Source: Terriglobia bacterium
GTDB lineage: Bacteria > Acidobacteriota > Terriglobia > UBA7540
Assembly (NCBI GenBank): GCA_035712365.1
Contig: DASTAW010000014.1
Span: 1 to 47,822, forward strand
Direction: 5' to 3'
DNA: 47,822 nt
The position numbers and the translations under genes were made by a program. A model generated the notes under the pieces. It was not told the DNA's origin, ran no database searches, and saw only the letters and a program-made list of their open reading frames with translations. Shown one piece after another: positions 9,143 to 15,368 of the stretch (within the stretch, counting starts at the first letter, position 1; each line of letters starts with the position of its first letter).

Positions 9143-9886
9143 CTAAAGTCGATTCGCCAATTCCTGGAAAGCCGTAATGATAAAGGGCATCTGCGGGAGG
9201 ATAGTGCTGATGTCCACATTCACACGCGGGTTATGGGCCGCTGTGTCCCCGAGGAACTTTATTCCCTTGATCTCGTGTGCTGTTTTTGGTACTAGGAATG
9301 GTATCCCATTCAGTTTTTCACGCGCAGCAGTTTCCATCAAATCCTTCAGCCCTACCCAACCGCCAGGCCGAGAGCGATCCTCAAGCAGATGTTCTTTCCC
9401 GTGCTTGGCAAATACGATAATTATCAGCTTCTCAAGAATCTTCCTGAGGAGAAACGCAGTGCAGTTCCCGTTCCTGCCAAAATTTTCTCGGAGTTCAACC
9501 AGTTCTTTCCCAAAGTCCTTTTCGAGCGATTTGGTGAGTTGTTGGGAGAAAAGCTCTTCCTCGATTTTTCTGATCTTTCCCTTCTTCTCGATGGCCCTCA
9601 GAGCGTCCTCTGGATCAACGCAAGCGAGAACCCAGTAGTTGCCGTTGTGACCTGGCCGCTTGACAGCCTGGATGATATCTTCCTTCATGAACTTCTTCAT
9701 ATAAGTGTGCACATGATTTGTCTTCCATCTTTTACCCGACTTGGTGAGAATTCGCGACACCACCATCTCGCTCGGCACCGGAGAGTCGAAGAAACCGCCC
9801 AGGATTAGCTTTTGCAGCTGGCCGTGCCTACTGTGGGGATCAATTGGAAGGCTTCGAGCGTTCTCTTTTAGCAGTTCTGCGGACAT
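9143..9886 (-). CDS. Unknown protein: N-terminal putative winged-helix domain plus C-terminal HEPN/DUF4145-like helical domain
   Basis: The 247-residue protein is the last gene of a four-gene minus-strand operon. Residues 27-90 (from LILGGFF to NYWVLACV) form a small alpha/beta unit that recurs in the three genes upstream. Residues 91-130 are charged and probably coiled. Residues 130-247 are helical and end with IKFLGDTAAHNPRVNVD, which resembles the GN.AAH signature of DUF4145/HEPN-type domains common in restriction and RNase-toxin systems; the R-x4-6-H catalytic form is not evident. AGGAGA sits eight bases before the ATG, so the start is firm. The function is unknown; recognition of nucleic acid by the N-terminal domain is inferred. 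Confidence 0.7.
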   Translation of the reverse strand: MSAELLKENARSLPIDPHSRHGQLQKLILGGFFDSPVPSEMVVSRILTKSGKRWKTNHVHTYMKKFMKEDIIQAVKRPGHNGNYWVLACVDPEDALRAIEKKGKIRKIEEELFSQQLTKSLEKDFGKELVELRENFGRNGNCTAFLLRKILEKLIIIVFAKHGKEHLLEDRSRPGGWVGLKDLMETAAREKLNGIPFLVPKTAHEIKGIKFLGDTAAHNPRVNVDISTILPQMPFIITAFQELANRL

Positions 9887-9907
9887 GAAACATCTCCTCT
9901 TTTATCG

Positions 9908-10186
9908 TTAGTCATCGAGGTGTCTCATCTTTTCCCCTCGAGATTTCTCCTCGACGAGCGGATATTTTTGGATGTATTCATAGCATCCTCTCGTCCCCCT
10001 GCGAGTGAGGTATTCGGCCCTTTTAAGTGCCATCCCAAGCTCGGGCGCTCCAAAATTATGGCCCGTCCCAGCCAGATGGGTGACGATTTGTGGCTGGGTC
10101 TTCGGCGTCCGGAACAATCCATCTCGCCAAAGCATTCTTAGTGCCTCCGTTGCGGTTTTGGCGACTGTAATTTTCGGATTCCTCAT
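9908..10186 (-). CDS. Small unknown protein made almost entirely of the shared putative winged-helix domain
   Basis: Translation from ATG 10186 gives 92 residues and is favoured by a strong ribosome site, AAGGGAGG, upstream of it. A second option is ATG 10267, which overlaps the stop of the previous gene (TGATG) and would add 27 residues. Residues 18-75 carry the motif shared by this cluster: DGLF at 22-25, a hydrophobic helix (QIVTHLAGTGHNF), a second helix (LGMALKRAEYLTRRG) and a closing GCYEYIQKY. The last 17 residues are charged. It lies 21 bp before the HEPN-like gene, in the same operon. Confidence 0.62.
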   Translation of the reverse strand: MRNPKITVAKTATEALRMLWRDGLFRTPKTQPQIVTHLAGTGHNFGAPELGMALKRAEYLTRRGTRGCYEYIQKYPLVEEKSRGEKMRHLDD

Positions 10187-10266
10187 TCTTTTCACGCCTC
10201 CCTTTACGACCATCTCGTTGCGATGCTCTCCATTTCCGTTAGGTGGCGATAGACATTTACTCGTCA

Positions 10267-10695
10267 TCAAGCATTGGAATACTTCCAAACCTTTTTCTTC
10301 CCTTCGACAGCCTTTTGCCGCCGCAGTTCGCGACGCTGCACGAGGTCCTGCAAGACTCCGCTCAGCGCAGTCAGTGGGTAGTGCCATCCGTGTGTCGCGA
10401 GCTCTTGCCGGACTTCACTGATGGTCCGTTGATCACGGAAATAATCTTCGTTCCTTAGCTCCAAGATGCGATCCCGCTTTGAGGTCGGGACCGCCGCTTT
10501 CTTCCTTGCCCGCCCTTCAGCTGAATCCAGGTGCGCGGCTGGGCTTTCTTCCCTGCGAACCTGCCTGTGCTCCCTGGCGAGCAACAGGTTGGTCAGGATC
10601 ACCTCAAATGCTTTCAGCTTAAGCTCGCCTTCAGGCATATCGGAAACCGCTTCCTCGGCCTTACGCCTCAACTTGATCATCTGTTCCGCGTCCAT
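10267..10695 (-). CDS. Small unknown protein with N-terminal helical region and C-terminal shared putative winged-helix domain
   Basis: The 142-residue product starts at ATG 10695, five bases after AAGGAGG; the GTG six bases upstream lies inside that ribosome site and is unlikely. Residues 1-45 are predicted helical and charged, 46-72 are a basic linker (RKKAAVPTSKR), and 75-140 hold the shared domain: EDYF at 83-86, ISEVRQELATHGWHY, LSGVLQDLVQRRELRR and KVWKYSN. The linker plus domain arrangement resembles DNA-binding proteins, but no named family is recognised. Second gene of the four-gene operon. Confidence 0.68.
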   Translation of the reverse strand: MDAEQMIKLRRKAEEAVSDMPEGELKLKAFEVILTNLLLAREHRQVRREESPAAHLDSAEGRARKKAAVPTSKRDRILELRNEDYFRDQRTISEVRQELATHGWHYPLTALSGVLQDLVQRRELRRQKAVEGKKKVWKYSNA

Positions 10696-10752
10696 CTTCA
10701 CCTCCTTGTACTTGCAACAAGACCGTTATCGCGCCGCGCGACTCGGAAGCCT

Positions 10753-11097
10753 TCAAGCTCGCGGCGGGAACTTCTGTACGAATGAATAGGTGCCCCGTTT
10801 ACCAGTCAACGCAAGGAACGGAGCAGCTTTCAATGCCATGAATATGCTCTGTCTACTGAAGTTGTAGCCTTCTTCGCGAAGCCTCGCACAGACATCTGGA
10901 AGTCTGCGAGACTCCTTGAAGAAACCACCTTTATAAAGGAACTCAACACTCCCGGAGGGCTTGGTAGCGTAATCACCCGGTGATGGCTCCGCAGAGGCAC
11001 GAGTCATCGCGTGTACTTTCCGAGCCGCCACGGCTTGGACCTCTACTTCGCCGACGTACGTCTGGCCCTCGTGCATAATCGTTAGTTTGACCAACAT
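10753..11097 (-). CDS. Small unknown protein, first gene of the four-gene cassette, C-terminal shared putative winged-helix domain
   Basis: Starting at ATG 11097, eight bases after GGAGG, the product has 114 residues. An ATG at 11124 is in frame but lacks a ribosome site. Residues 1-30 form a short beta-strand region (LVKLTIMHEGQTYVGEVEVQ). Residues 53-110 carry the shared domain: GGFF at 57-60, RLPDVCARLREEGYNF, a second helix (SIFMALKAAPFLALTG) and GTYSFVQKF at the end. It lies about 100 bases downstream of a near-consensus promoter, so it leads the operon. Confidence 0.65.
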   Translation of the reverse strand: MLVKLTIMHEGQTYVGEVEVQAVAARKVHAMTRASAEPSPGDYATKPSGSVEFLYKGGFFKESRRLPDVCARLREEGYNFSRQSIFMALKAAPFLALTGKRGTYSFVQKFPPRA

Positions 11098-11185
11098 CTG
11101 ACTTTCCTCCACTCCGGGGCTCATTCGACTTGCAATTATCTTCCAATTTGCCCGTCAGATTTGAACAGATTCTCTCTCCTGCAAA

Positions 11186-11197
11186 CGTCAATTGACG
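11186..11197. promoter_or_regulatory. 12-bp perfect palindrome at the cassette start site (candidate operator)
   Basis: CGTCAATTGACG reads the same on both strands. It lies 10-21 bases past the -10 box of the minus-strand promoter, overlapping the expected first transcribed bases, a common place for a repressor site. One of the four putative winged-helix proteins could bind it, giving self-control; this is inference. Confidence 0.45.
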
Positions 11198-11201
11198 CCA
11201 T

Positions 11202-11229
11202 TTAACAATATACACTGAGATTTTATATA
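11202..11229 (+). promoter_or_regulatory. Candidate promoter for the first ncRNA copy
   Basis: TTAACA (11202-11207) and TATATA (11224-11229) are spaced by 16 bases and point toward the ncRNA copy that begins about 48 bases later. The match is modest and the area is A/T-rich, so chance is possible. Confidence 0.25.
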
Positions 11230-11235
11230 TGTCAA
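11207..11235 (-). promoter_or_regulatory. Near-consensus sigma-70-type promoter of the four-gene cassette
   Basis: Read on the minus strand, TTGACA (11235-11230, six of six consensus) is followed after exactly 17 bases by TATATT (11212-11207, five of six). Transcription would start near 11200, inside or next to the 12-bp palindrome, leaving a leader of roughly 100 bases before the first gene at 11097. Confidence 0.6.
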
Positions 11236-11276
11236 ACGATATATGCGTAAAATGTTTAGGGTATCTAAGAGCCGAT

Positions 11277-11534
11277 GCTATTTCATCACGGAACGGATCT
11301 TTCCCACAGCAGACCGAATTCGGCGGTCTGCGGTATGGATCGAGTCAACAGCTTCTCGCCCGAGGTGGCGCTGTGACAGCTCGGCATCGTGGTGTAACTA
11401 GCTGCATGAAAACATGTTGTCTTGAAAGCTCGGCTTTCGTCCACCGCCTGAGTGACGTTGCGCTGGTGTGGCGAAGGGGCCTACTGCCAGGTTCGAACAG
11501 CTGCGAACGCAAGGGAAGTTTGATGGGTTGGAGA
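11277..11534 (+). ncRNA. Candidate structured non-coding RNA, copy A
   Basis: A 258-bp unit that recurs without any gap at 11725-11982 with 24 substitutions (about 91% identity). The substitutions fall evenly over the three codon phases (7, 8 and 9), so the open frames crossing it are not under protein selection. It folds into clear hairpins: GCAGACCG/CGGTCTGC (11309-11331), CATG-AAAA-CATG (11405-11416), GAAAGC-TCG-GCTTTC, AGTG/CGCT (11451-11464) and GTTCG/CGAAC near 11491-11508. Several differences keep pairing on the plus strand only (A-U to G-U; U-G to C-G), which fits a plus-strand RNA. No known RNA family is recognised. Confidence 0.6.
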
Positions 11535-11724
11535 TGCAGACAGGTCGATTAACATTTAATATAAGGAACACTTAACAACTGCTTAAGCGTGGTCTTAGCT
11601 TTATACCGATCATAATTAGCACAAACTAATAGTGATACTTATCACAATATGTGCTGGTCCTTCAGAGTCTTGAGATATCGTAAATTATTACGTTCGTAAA
11701 ATTCAATGTAATCTCGCAGCCCAG
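11535..11724. other. A/T-rich spacer between the two ncRNA copies
   Basis: These 190 bases hold no credible open frame and are markedly richer in A and T than the flanks. TTGAGA at 11670 and TAAAAT at 11697 face copy B but are 21 bases apart, so no firm promoter is called. The spacer does not repeat elsewhere in the window. Confidence 0.4.
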
Positions 11725-11982
11725 GCTATTTCATCACGAAACGGACCTTTCCCACAGCGGACCGAATTCGGCGGTCTGCGGTTTGGACCGAGTCGACAGC
11801 TTCCCGCCCGAGGTGGCGCTGTGACAGCTCGGTATCGGGGTGTAACTAGCTGCATCAAAAGCTGTTGTCTGGAAAGCTCGGCTTTCGTCCACCACCTGAG
11901 CGACGTTGCGTTGATGTGGCGAAGGGGCCTGCTGCCAGGTTCGAACAGCTGCGAACTCAAGAGAAACGTGATTGGTTGGAGA
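11725..11982 (+). ncRNA. Candidate structured non-coding RNA, copy B
   Basis: Second copy of the unit at 11277-11534, same length and strand. The first hairpin becomes GCGGACCG/CGGTCTGC (a G-U pair replaces A-U), the AGTG/CGCT stem becomes AGCG/CGTT with pairing kept by wobble, and the AAAA-loop hairpin shows a closing G-C turned to C-G (with one new mismatch next to it). ACCGAG and CTCGGT pair fully in this copy but only partly in copy A. About 200 bases without evident content separate its end from the hairpin before the protease operon. Confidence 0.6.
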
Positions 11983-12182
11983 GCTCTAGGGCAGAAAGTG
12001 ATTTTAATGCGGGCCCGCGTCAGATCCATACCGTTCTCGAAGAGGACGAGCCGAGGCGCCTGCTCACCCAGTACCCAGCAGATTGTTCAAGGCAGACCCG
12101 GCGGTGACGGGCTACGTCCCGGACCTGGCCATTTTCCCAGGTGTCTACCCAGCCGTTTGGCTGATGTGGAAGCATTGCAAAT

Positions 12183-12203
12183 CCTCCAGAATGGTTCTGG
12201 AGG
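12183..12203 (+). promoter_or_regulatory. Perfect 9-bp hairpin sequestering the ribosome binding site of the first protease gene
   Basis: CCTCCAGAA and TTCTGGAGG pair fully around a TGG loop. The 3' arm contains the GGAGG ribosome site, which lies six bases before the ATG at 12210. In the folded RNA the site would be hidden, so translation should need the hairpin to open by heat, a protein, a small RNA or ribosome loading. This resembles RNA thermometers of stress genes; temperature response is inferred. Confidence 0.55.
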
Positions 12204-12209
12204 TAGAAA

Positions 12210-13118
12210 ATGCAAAACGCATTGGTAAGTCTTTCAGACGAGCTTACAAAGCTCGTTGAAGAGTTTCAGTCTGAAGTTGTGGCTGTCCACGCGCGTCCTC
12301 GATACCCATCGAGCGGCGTTCATTTGAGGCCGGGGCTGGTGGTAACGGCGGACCACACCATTCGCCGGGAAGAGGACATCCAGGTGACGCTCGACGGCGG
12401 CAAGACGGTCAACGCAACGCTCGCCGGCCGCGACGGCGGAACGGACCTTGCGCTGCTGAAGGTGGATGGCCTGGGCTCCCCGCACGCTCGGACGAATGAC
12501 GGCGAATCTGCGCGAGTGGGCGAGCTGGCGCTGGTGCTCGGACGTTCGCCGGATAGCGGCCCGAATGCCAGCCTTGGAATCATCAGCGCCGTTTCCGGCC
12601 CCTGGCGCACCTGGCGAGGCAAGCGCCTCGACCAATACATTCGTCTTGACGCAAATTTCTTTCCCAATTCATCCGGGGGCGCGGTAATTGATGGCCGGGG
12701 GCGCCTGGTGGGAATTGCCACGGCGGGCCTTTCGCGGATTGCAGGCCTGGCGATTCCGGCTGCGACGGTCAACCGCGTGGTCGATGCTCTGCTCGAGAAG
12801 GGGCATGTGCCCAGCGCCTACCTGGGCGTGGGCGTTCAGCCGGTTGGCATACCGGATGCCCTTCGAACCAAGCTGTCGCTGGCGAACAGGAGCGGAGTGA
12901 TGGTGGTGAGCGTCGAGCCTGACGGCCCAGCCAGCCGGGCAGGTGTGTTGCTGGGTGACATTCTGGTGAGCCTGAGCGAAATACAAATCGAGCAGATTGA
13001 AGATCTTCAGTCTGTTCTAGATTCGCTGGGAGTTGGCAAGGCGGCCAAAGCGCGGCTGATCCGCGCCGGAGCGCTGCTGGAAGTGACGATCACATCGGAG
13101 GAAAGGCCGGGAAAGTGA
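12210..13118 (+). CDS. HtrA-like (S1C) trypsin-type serine protease with PDZ domain, no signal peptide, copy 1
   Basis: The 302-residue protein has a chymotrypsin-fold domain (about 15-205) and a PDZ domain (about 205-295, from AYLGVGVQP). Catalytic residues are visible as the His of VVTADHT, the Asp of GTDLALLKV and the Ser of NSSGGAV, the last deviating from the usual GNSGG. There is no signal peptide or membrane anchor, so it would act in the cytoplasm, unlike DegP/DegS. It forms an operon with a second protease 9 bp downstream and a LuxR-type regulator. Its ribosome site lies in a perfect hairpin. Altered SSGG and ADH motifs raise the option of reduced activity. Confidence 0.85.
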   Translation: MQNALVSLSDELTKLVEEFQSEVVAVHARPRYPSSGVHLRPGLVVTADHTIRREEDIQVTLDGGKTVNATLAGRDGGTDLALLKVDGLGSPHARTNDGESARVGELALVLGRSPDSGPNASLGIISAVSGPWRTWRGKRLDQYIRLDANFFPNSSGGAVIDGRGRLVGIATAGLSRIAGLAIPAATVNRVVDALLEKGHVPSAYLGVGVQPVGIPDALRTKLSLANRSGVMVVSVEPDGPASRAGVLLGDILVSLSEIQIEQIEDLQSVLDSLGVGKAAKARLIRAGALLEVTITSEERPGK

Positions 13119-13127
13119 GGTACAGGC

Positions 13128-13979
13128 ATGGCGCTCTATGGATTCGGCGAGATTGCCGAACAGTTGCGCCGGTCGACCGTCGAGGTGAAGAGCGGCCGGC
13201 GCGGGCAAGGGTCAGGATTCATCGTAAAATCAGATGGGGTCATCGTGACCAACGCGCACGTGACAGGCAATGCCGGGCTTTCGGTGCGGCTGTGGGATGG
13301 GAGTTCATTCCCGGCGCATCTTGCGGCGCGAAGCACCCGGCGCGACCTGGCTCTGCTTGAAATTCCTGCGCGAAATCTCATGCCTGCCACGCTGGCGAAT
13401 TCGGATGAATTGCGGGTGGGCGAACTGGTGATGGCGGTGGGCAATCCGTTCGGGTTTACTGGGGCCGTGACCACGGGCATTGTCCACGGCATTGGACGCC
13501 TGCCGGGCCTGGGGCCGACCAAATGGATCCAGGCGGACGTGCAACTCGCGCCGGGAAACTCGGGCGGTCCATTGGCTGATGCGCGCGGGAACGTGGTCGG
13601 CGTCAATACAATGATCGCAGGCGGGCTGGGGCTTGCGGTGCCAGCCAACGCAGTGGCGCGCCTCATGGCGGGGGACCTTGAGCAGGCGCCGCTGGGCGTG
13701 GTGCTGCGTCCCGTAGTGGTCAGAGTGTCGGGAGCGGAGCGCCTGGGACTCCTGGTTCTTGAAGTGGTCCCGAACGGCGCGGCGGAATATTCTTCCTTGA
13801 GCGCCGGCGATATTCTAACCGGAATCGAGGGGCGGGCGATCAAGTCGCTTGACGACCTCGAGGAGAAGCTTGAAGGCAGTGGCGAGCGGCTGTTGCATCT
13901 GCAATTCGTCCGGGGCGATCCGGGCAAGGTTCGGAATGTGACGGTACGCCTCGGCGCTCCGCAGGCGGTCATGGCATGA
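13128..13979 (+). CDS. HtrA-like (S1C) trypsin-type serine protease with PDZ domain, no signal peptide, copy 2
   Basis: The 283-residue paralogue has intact active-site motifs: GSGFIV and TNAHVT (His), TRRDLALL (Asp) and PGNSGGPL (Ser), in a protease domain spanning about residues 8-185. A short PDZ domain follows from LGVVLRP to the end. As in copy 1 there is no signal peptide, so a cytoplasmic quality-control or regulatory protease is likely. The stop overlaps the start of the next gene (ATGA), so protease and regulator are translationally coupled. The pairing of one canonical and one altered protease suggests hetero-oligomers or an inactive partner; this is inference. Confidence 0.9.
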   Translation: MALYGFGEIAEQLRRSTVEVKSGRRGQGSGFIVKSDGVIVTNAHVTGNAGLSVRLWDGSSFPAHLAARSTRRDLALLEIPARNLMPATLANSDELRVGELVMAVGNPFGFTGAVTTGIVHGIGRLPGLGPTKWIQADVQLAPGNSGGPLADARGNVVGVNTMIAGGLGLAVPANAVARLMAGDLEQAPLGVVLRPVVVRVSGAERLGLLVLEVVPNGAAEYSSLSAGDILTGIEGRAIKSLDDLEEKLEGSGERLLHLQFVRGDPGKVRNVTVRLGAPQAVMA

Positions 13980-14608
13980 TTCGCGTGCTGGTGAAAGCAT
14001 CGTCCACGATCGCCCGGGCAGGCCTCGAAAGCCTGGTCAGAGAGCATCCAGGTTTTCAATTGATCAGGGATTCGCCCGGCGGCGGTTCTGCGGGCGGCGC
14101 GGAATCGCTGGCGGACGTTCTGGTTGTCGAAGCAGAGAGCGTGGCTGACGACTCCGCGCGGGAGGCTTTGGACTGGGCAAGCGCCAACGGGGCGGTGGTC
14201 CTGCTGGTTCGGAACCTCGCCAGCGAGTCAATTGCTGAGGCGCTGCGCGAAGGCGTCAAGGCGGTGCTCCCAGCGGGCTTGACGGCGGCAGAAATCGCCG
14301 CAGCCATCGAGGCAGCAGCCGCAGGCCTGGTGGTGCTGGATGGGATTGGCGCGGAGGCGCTGGTGCGCTCGGCGGCTCCCGTTGGCGGCGGCGAGGTGAA
14401 GCCGTTGATCGAAGCGCTAACGCCGCGCGAGATCGAAGTGTTGCGCCTCGTTGCCGCAGGGCTGGGAAACAAAGAGATTGCTTCGCGTCTCGAGATTTCC
14501 GAGCACACCGTCAAGTTCCACGTGGCGTCTGTAATGGGCAAGCTGGGCGCCTCAAGCCGTACCGAAGCCGTGACTCTCGGAATCCGCCACGGCTTGATTA
14601 TGATTTGA
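13976..14608 (+). CDS. LuxR/NarL-type transcriptional regulator with degenerate receiver domain
   Basis: The 210-residue protein ends in a clear LuxR helix-turn-helix (about 146-208: LTPREIEVLRLVAAGLGNKEIA, then SEHTVKFHVASVMGKLGA). The N-terminal 120 residues have the alternating pattern of a response-regulator receiver, but the phospho-acceptor position reads VLVVEAES, with Glu where Asp is usual, and the acidic pocket near the start is absent. It may therefore act without phosphorylation. Its start overlaps the protease stop by four bases, so it probably senses or governs the protease operon. Confidence 0.85.
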   Translation: MIRVLVKASSTIARAGLESLVREHPGFQLIRDSPGGGSAGGAESLADVLVVEAESVADDSAREALDWASANGAVVLLVRNLASESIAEALREGVKAVLPAGLTAAEIAAAIEAAAAGLVVLDGIGAEALVRSAAPVGGGEVKPLIEALTPREIEVLRLVAAGLGNKEIASRLEISEHTVKFHVASVMGKLGASSRTEAVTLGIRHGLIMI

Positions 14609-14683
14609 TCCGCAATCCGGGACAGCCACGCCCTGGCGTTCCGCTCCCCCGCGAATGGGTCAATGGTGTGGTAAGATGAGGGC

Positions 14684-14908
14684 GTGAAATTGTTCACTTA
14701 TCCGATTACGGTGGAGCGCGAAGGCCGTACCTATTACGCCTACAGCGAGGACTTTCCGGGCGTGTACGGAATCGGGAAGTCTATCGAGGAAGCCAAAACG
14801 AGCATCCTTGAAGCCATGCGGATTTATATCCGCGAATGCCGCGCCCGCCGAAAGCCCGTGCCTCGCGCCAGGACGGTGTATACCGAAACTGTATCGATAG
14901 CTGTCTAG
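14684..14908 (+). CDS. hicB: HicB-family antitoxin-like protein
   Basis: The 74-residue product starts at GTG and shows the HicB fold: YPITVEREGRTYYAYSEDFPGVYGIGKSIEEA, then a helix with EAMRIYIREC. HicB binds and blocks the HicA mRNA interferase, and longer forms also repress the operon. No C-terminal DNA-binding domain is seen, so this is the short type. Its partner is unusual in facing it from the opposite strand with a 34-bp gap, rather than lying in the same operon. Confidence 0.8.
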   Translation: MKLFTYPITVEREGRTYYAYSEDFPGVYGIGKSIEEAKTSILEAMRIYIRECRARRKPVPRARTVYTETVSIAV

Positions 14909-14942
14909 GCTTGAGCAGGCGTGTCCGTGATTTGTTAGTTTG

Positions 14943-15146
14943 TTAGCCCTTCAGGAAGTTGTCTTCGGTAAATCCCGCGTCCTTAAGAATTCTCAGGAAC
15001 AGCCCGCGAGGGATATCTCCCTTGTGGACTGGAATTACCAGCATGCGCCGCGAAGGGTGATCAAGTATCAGATGGGAACCCTTCTGCCTCTGCTGAACGT
15101 ACCCCTGCTTTCGCAGAAATCGAAGAAGTTGTTTCGCAGTCGGCAT
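14943..15146 (-). CDS. hicA: HicA-family mRNA interferase toxin-like protein
   Basis: The 67-residue protein fits the YcfA/HicA family: an N-terminal helix (AKQLLRFLRKQGYV), the GSHLIL strand with the catalytic His, a VIPVHKGDIPRG strand and LFLRILKDAG at the end. HicA cleaves mRNA by a double-stranded-RNA-binding-like fold. It is full length. It converges on hicB, so expression of toxin and antitoxin cannot be coupled as in normal hicAB operons; read-through from one would be antisense to the other. Confidence 0.82.
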   Translation of the reverse strand: MPTAKQLLRFLRKQGYVQQRQKGSHLILDHPSRRMLVIPVHKGDIPRGLFLRILKDAGFTEDNFLKG

Positions 15147-15249
15147 AAGGCAAAAAATCCGCGTTCCCTTAGCGCGCCTCGCCGTTGCCGGAGTGTGGCT
15201 GAGCGCAGGCGCGCGCTGCGGCTGGGCATCGCGCTATTTTAGCCACACT

Positions 15250-15325
15250 AAGCTTCGCTGAACAAGGCGGATTCCTCTTCACCCTCGCGCTGGCGAGGCT
15301 CCTCGGGATGACGGGGCTGAATGCG
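15250..15325. repeat. Degenerate palindromic repeat of the GGATTCCTC...GGGATGACGG type
   Basis: GCGGATTCCTC and CTCGGGATGACGGGG resemble the ends of the longer palindromic elements at 19839-19934 and 32745-32839. The remainder of 15147-15368 shows no gene. Confidence 0.45.
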
Positions 15326-15368
15326 CTGCCCATCATAGTCAAGAGAGACTCGACCTTCTTGCGAAGGG

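Noticed and set aside
11229-11552. 107-residue open frame over ncRNA copy A, and its relative at 11821-12228 over copy B
   Set aside because: Peptides are similar only because the DNA copies have no gaps. Differences between copies are spread evenly over codon positions, starts are not equivalent and no ribosome site is seen.
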